Part shown: positions 1 through 8,088 of the stretch, piece after piece
Position numbering within the stretch: the first letter of the stretch is position 1
How the letters are laid out: each line of letters opens with the position of its first letter
Source: Terriglobales bacterium
GTDB lineage: Bacteria; Acidobacteriota; Terriglobia; Terriglobales; Acidobacteriaceae
Reading direction: 5' to 3'
Length of the DNA: 64,000 nucleotides
NCBI GenBank assembly: GCA_035487355.1
Contig: DATHMF010000068.1
Location: 22,834-86,833 of the forward strand
Made by a program: the position numbers and the translations under genes
Notes under the pieces: generated by a model
Told to the model about the DNA's origin: nothing
Database searches by the model: none
What the model saw: the letters and a program-made list of their open reading frames with translations, nothing else

Positions 1-3000
1 TACAACTACCACGATGGCAGTACCGCATATTCTTCCACGCTTGAGGTCAAGCAAACCATTGATAGCCGTCAAACTTCATCGCTGACCCTGCTCGATGGCT
101 TGGGCCAGAGCGTACGTAGCGAGAAGCTGAACGATGACGGCGACCCCAGCGGCGCCTACGACCAGGTGGATAGCTGCTTTGACGGACAGGGACAGAAGTA
201 CTTTGAGACTTATCCTTACCGCTCTAGCGGATTTGATTCAAACGGGCTTGGCGCACCCTACATATGCAGCAATTCGCAACGCCCCGGCGATACCTCCACC
301 TATGATGGCCTGGGCCGCGTGACCAACGTCACCAACGCCGATGGCAGCATTGTCAGCACTGATTATTCACAGCTCCCAACCACCACTGTAACCGACCAGA
401 CCGGCAAACAGCGGCGCAACCGGACCGACGCACTGGGACGGCTATTGGAAGTGGATGAGCCGGGCGTCGTCACCCAGTCGGTGGGTAACTTTGCCACTAT
501 GCAGGCCGCCGGAAATTTTGTGGTGTATGACCCCTCCAACAACGCCTTGTGGTACACCTCAACAGGCTCGTCGCCACCCGCCGGCAACTACTTTATGCAA
601 ATGCAGGATGAAGGCAACCTGGTGCTCTACCAGTATCCTGCCGTGTGGTACACCAGTACCTCGCAGTCGGGCGGCGGCGCCAACCTGGCCACCGCCAATT
701 GCCCGAGTGTGGGGAGCTCTCTGACCTCCGGCCAGACGCTGCCTTCCGGCTCCTGCCTGGTTTCCTCCAACCGCCGTTATGTGCTGTACATGCAACCCCA
801 AGGCAACCTGGTGCTCTATGACCTCTCCAACAATGCCTGGACTCCATTGTGGTACAACAGCACGACCGGGCAACCCGGCAGTCACGCCCTCTTGCAGAGT
901 GACGGAAATTTTGTCCTCTACGATCCCTCCAACAATCCCGTGTGGTACACCAGTACCGGCCAGCCGGGTAGCCTATCGAGTTTGTTGAGTATGCAGGATG
1001 ACGGAAACCTGGTGCTCTATCAGTATCGTGCGCTGTGGTCCAGCAATACCTCGGCGAGTGGCGGCGGGACGCCGAGCGCTGTCACTTGTAACAACCTGGG
1101 CACACGTCTTAATGCTGGCCAGACGCTGGTGGCAGGCTCATGCCTGGTCTCACCGAATGGGCGCTTTGAACTGCTCATGCAAATAGATGGAAACCTGGTG
1201 CTCTATGATCTGGCGCAGAGTCCTGCAAGTCCGCTGTGGAATACGGGCACCTCCGCCGGTCCGTTCGATCTCCGTATTGCACTGGTCACGAACTATAGCT
1301 ACGACACGTTGGATAACTTGCTCTGTGTGGAGCAGCACGGCAATGTGTCGGGAACGGGTTGCAGCGCCTCGCCCAACCAGGACGCAACCAGCCCTTGGCG
1401 CGTGCGGCGTTTCAGTTATGACTCGCTTTCGCGGCTGCTGACCGCGACGAATCCTGAATCGGGAACGATCTGTTATGGGCAGTGGCAAAATGGCCAGTGC
1501 GTCAACGGCTACGACGGCAACGGCAATCTGATCTACAAAACATCACCCGCCCCCAACCAGACGGGTACGGCTATAGTCACTACTACCTACGGCTACGACG
1601 CGTTGAACCGGCTGACGAGCAAATCGTTCTCCGATAACTCTCACTCGGAAACCTACATTTACGACGTCAGCAATTCTTTGGGGGTGAATGTCCAGAACCC
1701 GGTCGGACGGTTGGTGGGTACCTACGCTTCTCGCGCTGGGGACAGTGGAGGGGTGGGCAGCGTGCTCAGCTACGACCTCATGGGCCGACTCATCTACGAG
1801 AACCATTTCAACCAGCACGTCCCCACAGCGATCAATCAGGTTTTCAACTACACCTACAACCTCGATGGCTCGCTGAAGACGATTACCTATCCCAGCAGCC
1901 GGGTCGTCACCTACACCTACAATCAGGCCCAAAGGCCGATCTCTGCGGCGGATACCACCACCACTTTTGCCACGGGCGCGCATTACACGGCCTGGGGTGC
2001 ATTAAGCAGCGTGGTTAACGGCGGCATAACCACGAGCGATTACTACAACCTGCGCATGCAGCCCTGCCGTCTGGTTGCGAATAGTGCAGGTGTTGTGTCC
2101 AGTTCAAATCCGTGTACTGACTCCACGAACTTGGGCAATGTGCTGGATCTGAGTTATGACTTCAGCTCCTGCAACAGCAATGGAGGCAATAACGGCAACG
2201 TATGCCGGCTCATCAACAACAAGAACAGCTCCCGTTCTCAGAGCTTCCAGTATGACCTTCTGAACCGGCTAACTCAGGCATTGACGCCCAATTCCGCCAA
2301 CTGGGGCACCGACTACGTGTATGACAGTTGGGGGAACCTGCTGCAGAAGAAGCCCAAAATCCCCAACTACACCGATAGCGATCCACAGCCCGCCGCGGGC
2401 ATGAGTAACGTGAATGTCAACAACCAGGTGGCCAACTGGTGCTATGACGCGGCCGGAAACGTTATAGGCCCTAACAACTCCTGCTCGGGCTATGCCAATA
2501 ACCATACTCCTTATGAGAATGTTTATGACGGCGAGAACCGTCTGACCAAGACGACGTTTGGCGGCGTCACCAGCTACTATGACTACGACGTTGACGGGCA
2601 GCGGGTAAAGAAGACGGGAAGCACCAATACTCTTTACTGGTACGGGCCGGGCGGCGAGGTGCTGGAAGAAACCGCCCTCAGCGGCACCCTACAGAATGAG
2701 TACATCTTCTTCGGCGGCAAGCGTGTGGCCCGCTACAGCGTGACAAACGGATATTCGTTCTACTTCAGCGACCATCTCGGCTCGGCGGATGTAGTGACCG
2801 ATGCCCTGGGGAATATCAAAGAGGAATCGGATTACTATCCCTTCGGCGGCGAGCGCATAGTCACCGACTTGGGCATCGGCAACAACTACAAGTTCACCGG
2901 CAAAGAACGCGACCCCGAAACTGGTCTCGACTACTTCGGGGCAAGGTATTATGCGAGCAGCATTGGGCGCTGGTTAAGTCCGGACTGGAGTGAGGATCCA

Positions 3001-3603
3001 TATCCTGTCCCGTATGCTGATTTCCATGACCCGCAAACGCTCAACCTTTATGGCTATTTGAGAAATAGTCCAGTTTCAAAGACGGACTTAGATGGGCACT
3101 ATCATTGCGATGTTGATATATCCATATGGGGCCCGAACGGTGTAACCGTTCGGGCTGGCCAGTGCCATCTCGATTGGTTGGATTACGTCGCGATTCGTAC
3201 TCTTTTTTTCGGCTACGCCATGTATCGAAGCGCGGTCGACAATCCCGATGGTACAGTAGCTACCGCTCAGAGGGCTGCGGAGAACATTAAGTACCTCGCG
3301 GATCAGTTGCCGGAGTTGCCGGACTGTGGCTGCAATGCATCGTCCAACAAAAAACCGAAGAGAGTTACAAGTCCAAAGCACCACCCTAATTCCAAGAGTC
3401 CTGAACCGAATAATGTTCAGGAACTTTTCGACAAATCGATTCCCGATGACTCTGGTGTCCGATGGGCCAAAGATGCAGACGGTACAATCCATCGTTTCTC
3501 CGCTCCTTCCAATGGCGAGACACACTGGAATGGATCGACGGCGGGCGCTGATCCTATTCGGATGGACGACATTCCCATTGAAATTAGGAGGGCGTTGAAG
3601 TGA
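1..3603 (+). CDS. RHS/YD-repeat polymorphic toxin with bulb-lectin insert (5' end outside window)
   Basis: The frame is open from base 1, so the gene starts left of the window; an internal TTG at 100 is only the first possible start inside it. The visible 1200 residues contain YD repeats (for example YDGLGRVTNVTNADG), a lectin block at about residues 160-420, more YD repeats, and then the RHS core at about 880-1035 with YYFSDHLGSADVVTD, KFTGKERDPETGLDYFGARY and the closing LYGYLRNSPVSKTDLDGH. After the core comes a unique tail of about 165 residues with a Lys/Pro linker and a compact final module (RWAKDADGTIHRFSAP to IPIEIRRALK), as expected for a polymorphic toxin. RHS proteins form a shell that encapsulates a C-terminal effector and act in contact-dependent competition. 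The toxin activity itself was not recognised. The stop codon overlaps the next gene, a probable immunity gene. Confidence 0.93.
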   Translation, partial: YNYHDGSTAYSSTLEVKQTIDSRQTSSLTLLDGLGQSVRSEKLNDDGDPSGAYDQVDSCFDGQGQKYFETYPYRSSGFDSNGLGAPYICSNSQRPGDTSTYDGLGRVTNVTNADGSIVSTDYSQLPTTTVTDQTGKQRRNRTDALGRLLEVDEPGVVTQSVGNFATMQAAGNFVVYDPSNNALWYTSTGSSPPAGNYFMQMQDEGNLVLYQYPAVWYTSTSQSGGGANLATANCPSVGSSLTSGQTLPSGSCLVSSNRRYVLYMQPQGNLVLYDLSNNAWTPLWYNSTTGQPGSHALLQSDGNFVLYDPSNNPVWYTSTGQPGSLSSLLSMQDDGNLVLYQYRALWSSNTSASGGGTPSAVTCNNLGTRLNAGQTLVAGSCLVSPNGRFELLMQIDGNLVLYDLAQSPASPLWNTGTSAGPFDLRIALVTNYSYDTLDNLLCVEQHGNVSGTGCSASPNQDATSPWRVRRFSYDSLSRLLTATNPESGTICYGQWQNGQCVNGYDGNGNLIYKTSPAPNQTGTAIVTTTYGYDALNRLTSKSFSDNSHSETYIYDVSNSLGVNVQNPVGRLVGTYASRAGDSGGVGSVLSYDLMGRLIYENHFNQHVPTAINQVFNYTYNLDGSLKTITYPSSRVVTYTYNQAQRPISAADTTTTFATGAHYTAWGALSSVVNGGITTSDYYNLRMQPCRLVANSAGVVSSSNPCTDSTNLGNVLDLSYDFSSCNSNGGNNGNVCRLINNKNSSRSQSFQYDLLNRLTQALTPNSANWGTDYVYDSWGNLLQKKPKIPNYTDSDPQPAAGMSNVNVNNQVANWCYDAAGNVIGPNNSCSGYANNHTPYENVYDGENRLTKTTFGGVTSYYDYDVDGQRVKKTGSTNTLYWYGPGGEVLEETALSGTLQNEYIFFGGKRVARYSVTNGYSFYFSDHLGSADVVTDALGNIKEESDYYPFGGERIVTDLGIGNNYKFTGKERDPETGLDYFGARYYASSIGRWLSPDWSEDPYPVPYADFHDPQTLNLYGYLRNSPVSKTDLDGHYHCDVDISIWGPNGVTVRAGQCHLDWLDYVAIRTLFFGYAMYRSAVDNPDGTVATAQRAAENIKYLADQLPELPDCGCNASSNKKPKRVTSPKHHPNSKSPEPNNVQELFDKSIPDDSGVRWAKDADGTIHRFSAPSNGETHWNGSTAGADPIRMDDIPIEIRRALK
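480..1262 (+). repeat. Six bulb-lectin (beta-prism II) sugar-binding repeats inside the RHS gene
   Basis: The translated block holds six copies of a motif of the form MQxxGNLVLY followed a few residues later by LWY-S/T-T: near bases 495, 598, 785, 890, 990 and 1175. The spacing and the D/E-G-N-(L/F)-V-(L/V)-Y core match the QxDxNxVxY mannose-binding signature of monocot-type B_lectin domains. Two Cys-containing linkers separate them into two or three domains. The DNA copies are very alike (for example ggcaacctggtgctcta occurs repeatedly), so recent internal duplication or gene conversion is likely. Confidence 0.8.
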
Positions 3604-4175
3604 CCATTGGAGACCCCGCGGTCTTCGCCATTGAGTCGAGCATTACGAAGGCTTATGAACGGATAAGCCTTCGCGCCCTAGGCTTTTTCGTGATTTACCT
3701 TAAGGGCTTGTGCTACGGTAGACGCTCTGCGAATAGTACGATGCTAGCCTGCTCCTTCGATGAAGTTGCGCGCCGGATCGCCATGCGTGGACGTCACATT
3801 GCGCCGTTCCCCGCTGATGCCGATGCAGAAGAAATAGCCCATGCTTTTCGAAATGCGATTTATGGTGAAGAACAAAAGAGAAGCTATTTTGGCATTCCCT
3901 TCCCCCAATTTCGCGAGATGATTTATTCAAGGCGGATACTTTGGGCTCCGGACGGAGATTCAGCGTTCGACGATGGTAGTTACGTCCTGCAGTTTGACGT
4001 TGGAGATAGCGTTCGTCTTGTTGCGTTCAAGTCCACCCAAGATGCCCCGCAGAGTCCGGCAACGATTACAGATACTCACCTGACCGCAGATGATTTCTAC
4101 AGCGTTCTACAGGAATGGCACAAAGCTTTTGAGAATGAGTGGACTTCGCTCACAAAGATTGGTGGCCCGGGCTAA
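3600..4175 (+). CDS. Probable immunity protein to the RHS toxin
   Basis: A 191-residue protein that starts with GTG overlapping the toxin stop (gtga), so translation of toxin and this gene should be coupled. No signal peptide or membrane segment is visible, which fits a cytoplasmic immunity protein that binds and blocks the toxin tail. It has a mixed alpha/beta look with conserved-looking GFFVIYLKGLCYG near the N-terminus and a long acidic middle; this is reminiscent of Imm42-like immunity families, but that match is from memory and is weak. The assignment rests mainly on position: it directly follows the variable tail of a polymorphic toxin, and no other gene follows it for 900 bases. An ATG start further in is possible but would cut the GF motif region. 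Confidence 0.65.
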   Translation: MTIGDPAVFAIESSITKAYERISLRALGFFVIYLKGLCYGRRSANSTMLACSFDEVARRIAMRGRHIAPFPADADAEEIAHAFRNAIYGEEQKRSYFGIPFPQFREMIYSRRILWAPDGDSAFDDGSYVLQFDVGDSVRLVAFKSTQDAPQSPATITDTHLTADDFYSVLQEWHKAFENEWTSLTKIGGPG

Positions 4176-4424
4176 ATTTTTCTGATCTATGAACTACTCA
4201 GAGAGTGGACGTGTGGCTGGTCTGAACAAAGTTCATCTCATGATTATTTTGTAGGGATGGGTGGCCCCGGGCAAAACAGTTAATCTCATAATTAATCTCG
4301 CGGGTTGCCCCGCCCTAGCTGCTAGGGCGGAGGGTTTCTGGAGTCGCTGAAAATTTCGCTGAGGCACACGCCATCCCAGTGTTCGTGGAGGAGCATTTCT
4401 GCCCACTGAGGACCATGGCCCCAT

Positions 4425-4575
4425 TGTGGTATCAAAGCGTCAACTCCTGAGCAAACCTGGATTATCATCGTTCCTGGAAGTGTATCCGCATCCAGGAATG
4501 CGGGGGCCTGTTAGAAAAATGCCCCAAAGGTTCTTTGAAAATTCGTTGCCTAACGGGATTCATGAAAACCCGCCA
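4425..4575. repeat. Dispersed intergenic element, copy 1
   Basis: Blocks shared with copy 2 (about 31004-31165) include tggtatcaaa, actcctgag, tatcat.gt.cctggaagt, gtatcc.gcatcc, ggaatgcgggg or ggatgcgggg, and aggttctttgaaaa.tcg. Copy 3 (about 50566-50700) shares the atgcgggg hairpin region, tctttgaaaaattc and the following cgggatt. The element has no coding content. Its order of blocks is kept in all three, so they are copies of one sequence rather than chance. Confidence 0.6.
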
Positions 4576-4663
4576 TCGATAGCGTGCAGAAAGCAGCCCT
4601 TTGTTTCTAGCTGGGTGCCTTGGATTCGGGTAAGCCTTTGCTGAGAAAGCGAGGGCAGTTTGC

Positions 4664-4774
4664 TGAGTCTCAGAAACTAGAAAATGACTTGTTAGCAAGT
4701 TCTCCTCCAATACAGCGCATGTTATTTAATTTCAACGACTTAACACTGAAATTGACTGCCGAGCAAGTCCCCCA
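4664..4774. repeat. Direct repeat, left copy (pairs with 4920-5030)
   Basis: The blocks gagtctcagaaa, atgacttg.tagcaagt, catgttatttaatttcaac, acttaacactgaaattg and actgccgagcaagt recur with few changes at 4920-5030. The left copy has lost the symmetry of the palindrome that the right copy keeps. No coding sense in either copy. Confidence 0.7.
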
Positions 4775-4919
4775 CACTGAATGCAGAAAGCAGTCCTTTG
4801 TTCTTGGCTGCGGGCCTTCGATGTAGTATGAGTTCTTGGTAAGCCCTGTCGCGCGCGAACCAAAAAACGAGGGTGGAGCGGCTTTACCGTGCGCAAACCA
4901 AAAGCTCCGGCGTCTTGCT

Positions 4920-5030
4920 GAGTCTTCAGAAATCAGGAAATGACTTGCTAGCAAGTCATTTCCTGATGCGGTACATGTTATTTAATTTCAACAACTTAAC
5001 ACTGAGATTGAACTGCCCAGCAAGTAACGA
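4920..5030. repeat. Direct repeat, right copy (pairs with 4664-4774)
   Basis: Right-hand copy of the duplicated intergenic block, about 70 bases upstream of the next gene. It contains the perfect 36-bp palindrome at 4932-4967 followed by catgttatttaatttcaac and acttaacactgagattg. Confidence 0.7.
4932..4967. repeat. Perfect 36-bp palindrome centred on TTGCTAGCAA
   Basis: Each half is 18 bases (atcaggaaatgacttgct and its exact reverse complement) with no spacer, centred between 4949 and 4950. The core CTTGCTAGCAAG recurs at about 50789-50802, and a partial copy, CTAGCAAGT, lies near 51263. It could extrude as a cruciform or bind a dimeric protein. It lies about 135 bases upstream of the 5101 start. 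Confidence 0.75.
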
Positions 5031-5100
5031 CCGGCTGTCCGAACGGCTCCCGGAATGAGCGTTTCGGACCGGGCACACCTATCTTCTTCGGAGAACAACA

Positions 5101-8076
5101 ATGAAAATGCTTTCTGTCGCAGTTGTCACGTTGCTGCTGTCTAGTTTTCTTTTTGCGTCTTCTTATTATCCCGCTCGTATCGATGACGCCAAGGCGATTT
5201 ACCTGACTAACAAGAGTTTCCCCGTTCAGGGAGATGGCGTGGCAGATGACTCTGACGCAATACAGCAGGCGATCAACAAAGTGCAGGAAACAACTAACCA
5301 GGGTATTCTCTTCGTTCCTGCCGGTCGCTACCGCCTGACTAAGACGATCTATATATGGCCGGGGATCCGGCTGATTGGGGTTGGGACAACGCGGCCGGTA
5401 TTCTTACTCGGCGCCAACACTCCAGGTTTTCAGCAGGGCCCGGCTTATATGGTATTCTTCGCAGGATTCCGTCCAGGGTCCGCTCAGGCGACTCAGACGC
5501 CTGGGGGAAGGATTCTTCCTGCTGCAAATGCTACTCCTCCAGATGCGAATCCCGGCACATTCTACTCAGCGATGAGCAACATCGATATCGAAATTCAGGA
5601 TGGGAATCCGGGTGCGGTGGGAATTCGCGCCCATTATGCCCAGCATTGCTTTCTGGCGCACATGGACTTCCATATCGGCTCCGGACTTGCGGGCATTCAT
5701 GATGGTGGCAATGTGGCAGAGGACGTACGTTTCTATGGTGGCCAGTACGGAATCTGGACGCGGAGGCCTTCTCCCGGATGGCAGTTCACCGTGATTGATG
5801 CCACCTTTGAAGGCCAGCGGGAAGCCGCCATCCGGGAACACGAAGCGGGACTGACTTTGATTCGTCCACAATTCAAAGACGTTCCAACGGCAATTTCCAT
5901 CGATCCCAAATACTCAGATGAGCTCTGGGTGAAAGATGCACGCATGGAAAACATTAGCGGGCCGGCTGTGGTGATAAGTAATGAGAGAAGTGCCCGGACC
6001 GAGGTCAATATGGAAAACGTCGCTTGCAATAAGGTTCCGGTGTTTATCTCGTATCGCGAGAGCGGAAAGCAGGTTGCCGGCCCAGGAATATCGTATGCTG
6101 TGAAAACGTTTTCCCATGGACTCCACTTCGACGATATCGGCTCAACTCCTACGATCCGGGATGTCTATGAAACCGCTGCGTTGAGTACGCTGCCCGAGGC
6201 GGTGAGGTCCGATATCCCCGCTCTGCCGCCGATGGACACCTGGGTGAATATTCTGAGCTTTGGCGCAGTTGGAGACGGCATCGCTGACGACACAGAAGCA
6301 TTCCAAAAGGCAATCGCCGCACATCGTGCAATCTACCTACCCTCCGGGCAATATCGCGTTACCGACACCATCGCGCTGAAACCGGACACGGTGCTGATCG
6401 GTTTGCACCCCAGCGTCACCCGGATTCTTCTCGCTGACTCTACGCCTGCCTTTCAAGGCGTAGGCAATCCCAAGCCACTTCTCGAGACACCGCAGGGCGG
6501 AACAAATATCGTCACAGGTATCGGCCTGTATACCAACGGTATCAACCCCCGTGCCGTAGCCGCGAAATGGATGGCGGGCAGCGATTCACTCATGAACGAT
6601 GTGCGCTTCCTTGGCGGGCACGGCACCGTTGAGCCGGGCGCAACCGTGGAGGAAAATCGCAAGGTTTGGCAGCAGATCTATAACAACAATCACACCGCCG
6701 ATTCCGACATAAAGCGTCGCTGGGACGGGCAGTATCCGAGTCTGTGGGTGACCAACGGTGGTGGTGGAACTTTTGTTGACATCTGGACACCCAGCACGTT
6801 CGCTCAAGCGGGCCTCTACGTTTCCAACACTTCCACTGCAGGGCGGGTTTACGAGCTGTCGAGCGAGCACCACGTTCGCAATGAAGTCGTCCTGCACAAT
6901 GTCTCCAACTGGCAAATCTACGCACTGCAAACGGAAGAAGAGCGCGGTGAAGGCGGTTTTGCGTTGCCGCTTGAGATTCGCGATTCCATGAACATTACTG
7001 TCGCAAATCTGCACATGTATCGGGTAGTTAGCAGCTATCAGCCTTTCCCCTACGCGATCAAAGTAATGGATTCGAAGAACATTCAATTTCGCAATGTTCA
7101 CTGCTATAGCGACAGTAAAGTGTCTTTTGACAATGCGCTTTACGATTCCACTCACGATGTAGAACTACGGCAGCGTGAGTTTGCATGGCTCGACCTCTCT
7201 GGTAACCCGCCGAGAGCGCTTCGTGAAAAGCCATCGCCGGTTATCGCTGCAGGTGCGAAAATAAAGAAGGAGACCGGCGGTTTCTTCAGTATTTCCGGAG
7301 GCGCCATTGACGGCTTCGGAAACCTCTATTTCGTTGACGCCAAATGGCAGACGATCTATCTCTGGTCTGCTGCTGCACGTAAGCTCTCAATCGTCCGCGA
7401 CAATCCCGTTGATCCAGTGGAACTGGCCTTTGATAAAGCCGGCGACCTGTTGGTGATTTCGTATGCCGGGGATGGCACCGTATACAGCTTCAAGCCCGGC
7501 GCACCAAATGACGACATCACGCTGCTTAGAGCCGAACCGGCAGCGCCCCGCCCGGGCATGACGGCTGTCCTGCCCGTTGATTATTGGCAAAACGAGAACG
7601 ACTTGATCGAAACCGAGTCGGTGAAGAAGCCCTATCAGTTTGTTTCACCCGATGGGACGACCTTTATTCCTGCTGGAGACAAATTTGTCAGCGGGAAGCT
7701 TTACTACGGCTCCAAACTGGATGACGAGTTACGGGCATTTGGCATGGCGCCCGTTGTGGCGGGCCAGCCTTTCTATCTAACCGACGCGTCGGAGGGCAAG
7801 ACCTATGTTGGGGATGTCGGGGTTGACGGCACAATTTCAAACTTGAAACTCTTTGCGCAACAAGGTGGAGAGGGATTGGCGGTAGACGAAGGGGGCAACG
7901 TATACATCGCCGCAGGGCAAGTGTTCGTGTACAACTCATCCGGCCAACTTATTGATACCATCAAGGTTCCGGAACGCCCGCTGCAGTTACTGTTCGGCGG
8001 CAGCGATAGAAAAACCCTGTTCATTCTGGCTCGCAGCTCTCTGTATTCGGTCCAGTCCCGATTCCGGGGACGTTAG
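5101..8076 (+). CDS. Secreted tandem pectate-lyase-3 / GH55-like beta-helix protein with C-terminal propeller
   Basis: A 991-residue protein with a clear signal peptide (MKMLSVAVVTLLLSSFLFAS). Two copies of the Pectate_lyase_3 entry motif are visible: VQGDGVADDSDAIQQAI near residue 41 and GAVGDGIADDTEAFQKAI near 385, each opening a right-handed beta-helix domain. This paired arrangement is typical of GH55 exo-beta-1,3-glucanases, though pectate or other polysaccharide lyases share the fold. From about residue 715 the sequence changes to short strand repeats (GAIDGFGNLYFVDA, LAFDKAGDLLVIS, GLAVDEGGNVYIA) that look like an NHL/SMP-30 beta-propeller. The start is fixed by gga at -11 and the signal peptide. 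The stop is 12 bases before the next gene, suggesting one transcript. The substrate cannot be fixed from sequence alone. Confidence 0.85.
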   Translation: MKMLSVAVVTLLLSSFLFASSYYPARIDDAKAIYLTNKSFPVQGDGVADDSDAIQQAINKVQETTNQGILFVPAGRYRLTKTIYIWPGIRLIGVGTTRPVFLLGANTPGFQQGPAYMVFFAGFRPGSAQATQTPGGRILPAANATPPDANPGTFYSAMSNIDIEIQDGNPGAVGIRAHYAQHCFLAHMDFHIGSGLAGIHDGGNVAEDVRFYGGQYGIWTRRPSPGWQFTVIDATFEGQREAAIREHEAGLTLIRPQFKDVPTAISIDPKYSDELWVKDARMENISGPAVVISNERSARTEVNMENVACNKVPVFISYRESGKQVAGPGISYAVKTFSHGLHFDDIGSTPTIRDVYETAALSTLPEAVRSDIPALPPMDTWVNILSFGAVGDGIADDTEAFQKAIAAHRAIYLPSGQYRVTDTIALKPDTVLIGLHPSVTRILLADSTPAFQGVGNPKPLLETPQGGTNIVTGIGLYTNGINPRAVAAKWMAGSDSLMNDVRFLGGHGTVEPGATVEENRKVWQQIYNNNHTADSDIKRRWDGQYPSLWVTNGGGGTFVDIWTPSTFAQAGLYVSNTSTAGRVYELSSEHHVRNEVVLHNVSNWQIYALQTEEERGEGGFALPLEIRDSMNITVANLHMYRVVSSYQPFPYAIKVMDSKNIQFRNVHCYSDSKVSFDNALYDSTHDVELRQREFAWLDLSGNPPRALREKPSPVIAAGAKIKKETGGFFSISGGAIDGFGNLYFVDAKWQTIYLWSAAARKLSIVRDNPVDPVELAFDKAGDLLVISYAGDGTVYSFKPGAPNDDITLLRAEPAAPRPGMTAVLPVDYWQNENDLIETESVKKPYQFVSPDGTTFIPAGDKFVSGKLYYGSKLDDELRAFGMAPVVAGQPFYLTDASEGKTYVGDVGVDGTISNLKLFAQQGGEGLAVDEGGNVYIAAGQVFVYNSSGQLIDTIKVPERPLQLLFGGSDRKTLFILARSSLYSVQSRFRGR

Positions 8077-8088
8077 TGCCTAAAACCT

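Larger units (their letters stand above)
4176..5100. other. Repeat-rich gap without a convincing gene
   Basis: The only open frames here are under 100 codons and lack ribosome sites or recognisable content. The stretch holds one copy of a dispersed element (4425-4575), a diverged direct repeat (4664-4774 and 4920-5030) and a 36-bp perfect palindrome. The last 40 bases carry the upstream region and ribosome site (cggagaac) of the next gene. Confidence 0.6.

Noticed and set aside
480..1262. CRISPR-like periodic repeats
   Set aside because: The periodicity is that of lectin motifs in an open reading frame; no short identical repeats with unique spacers.
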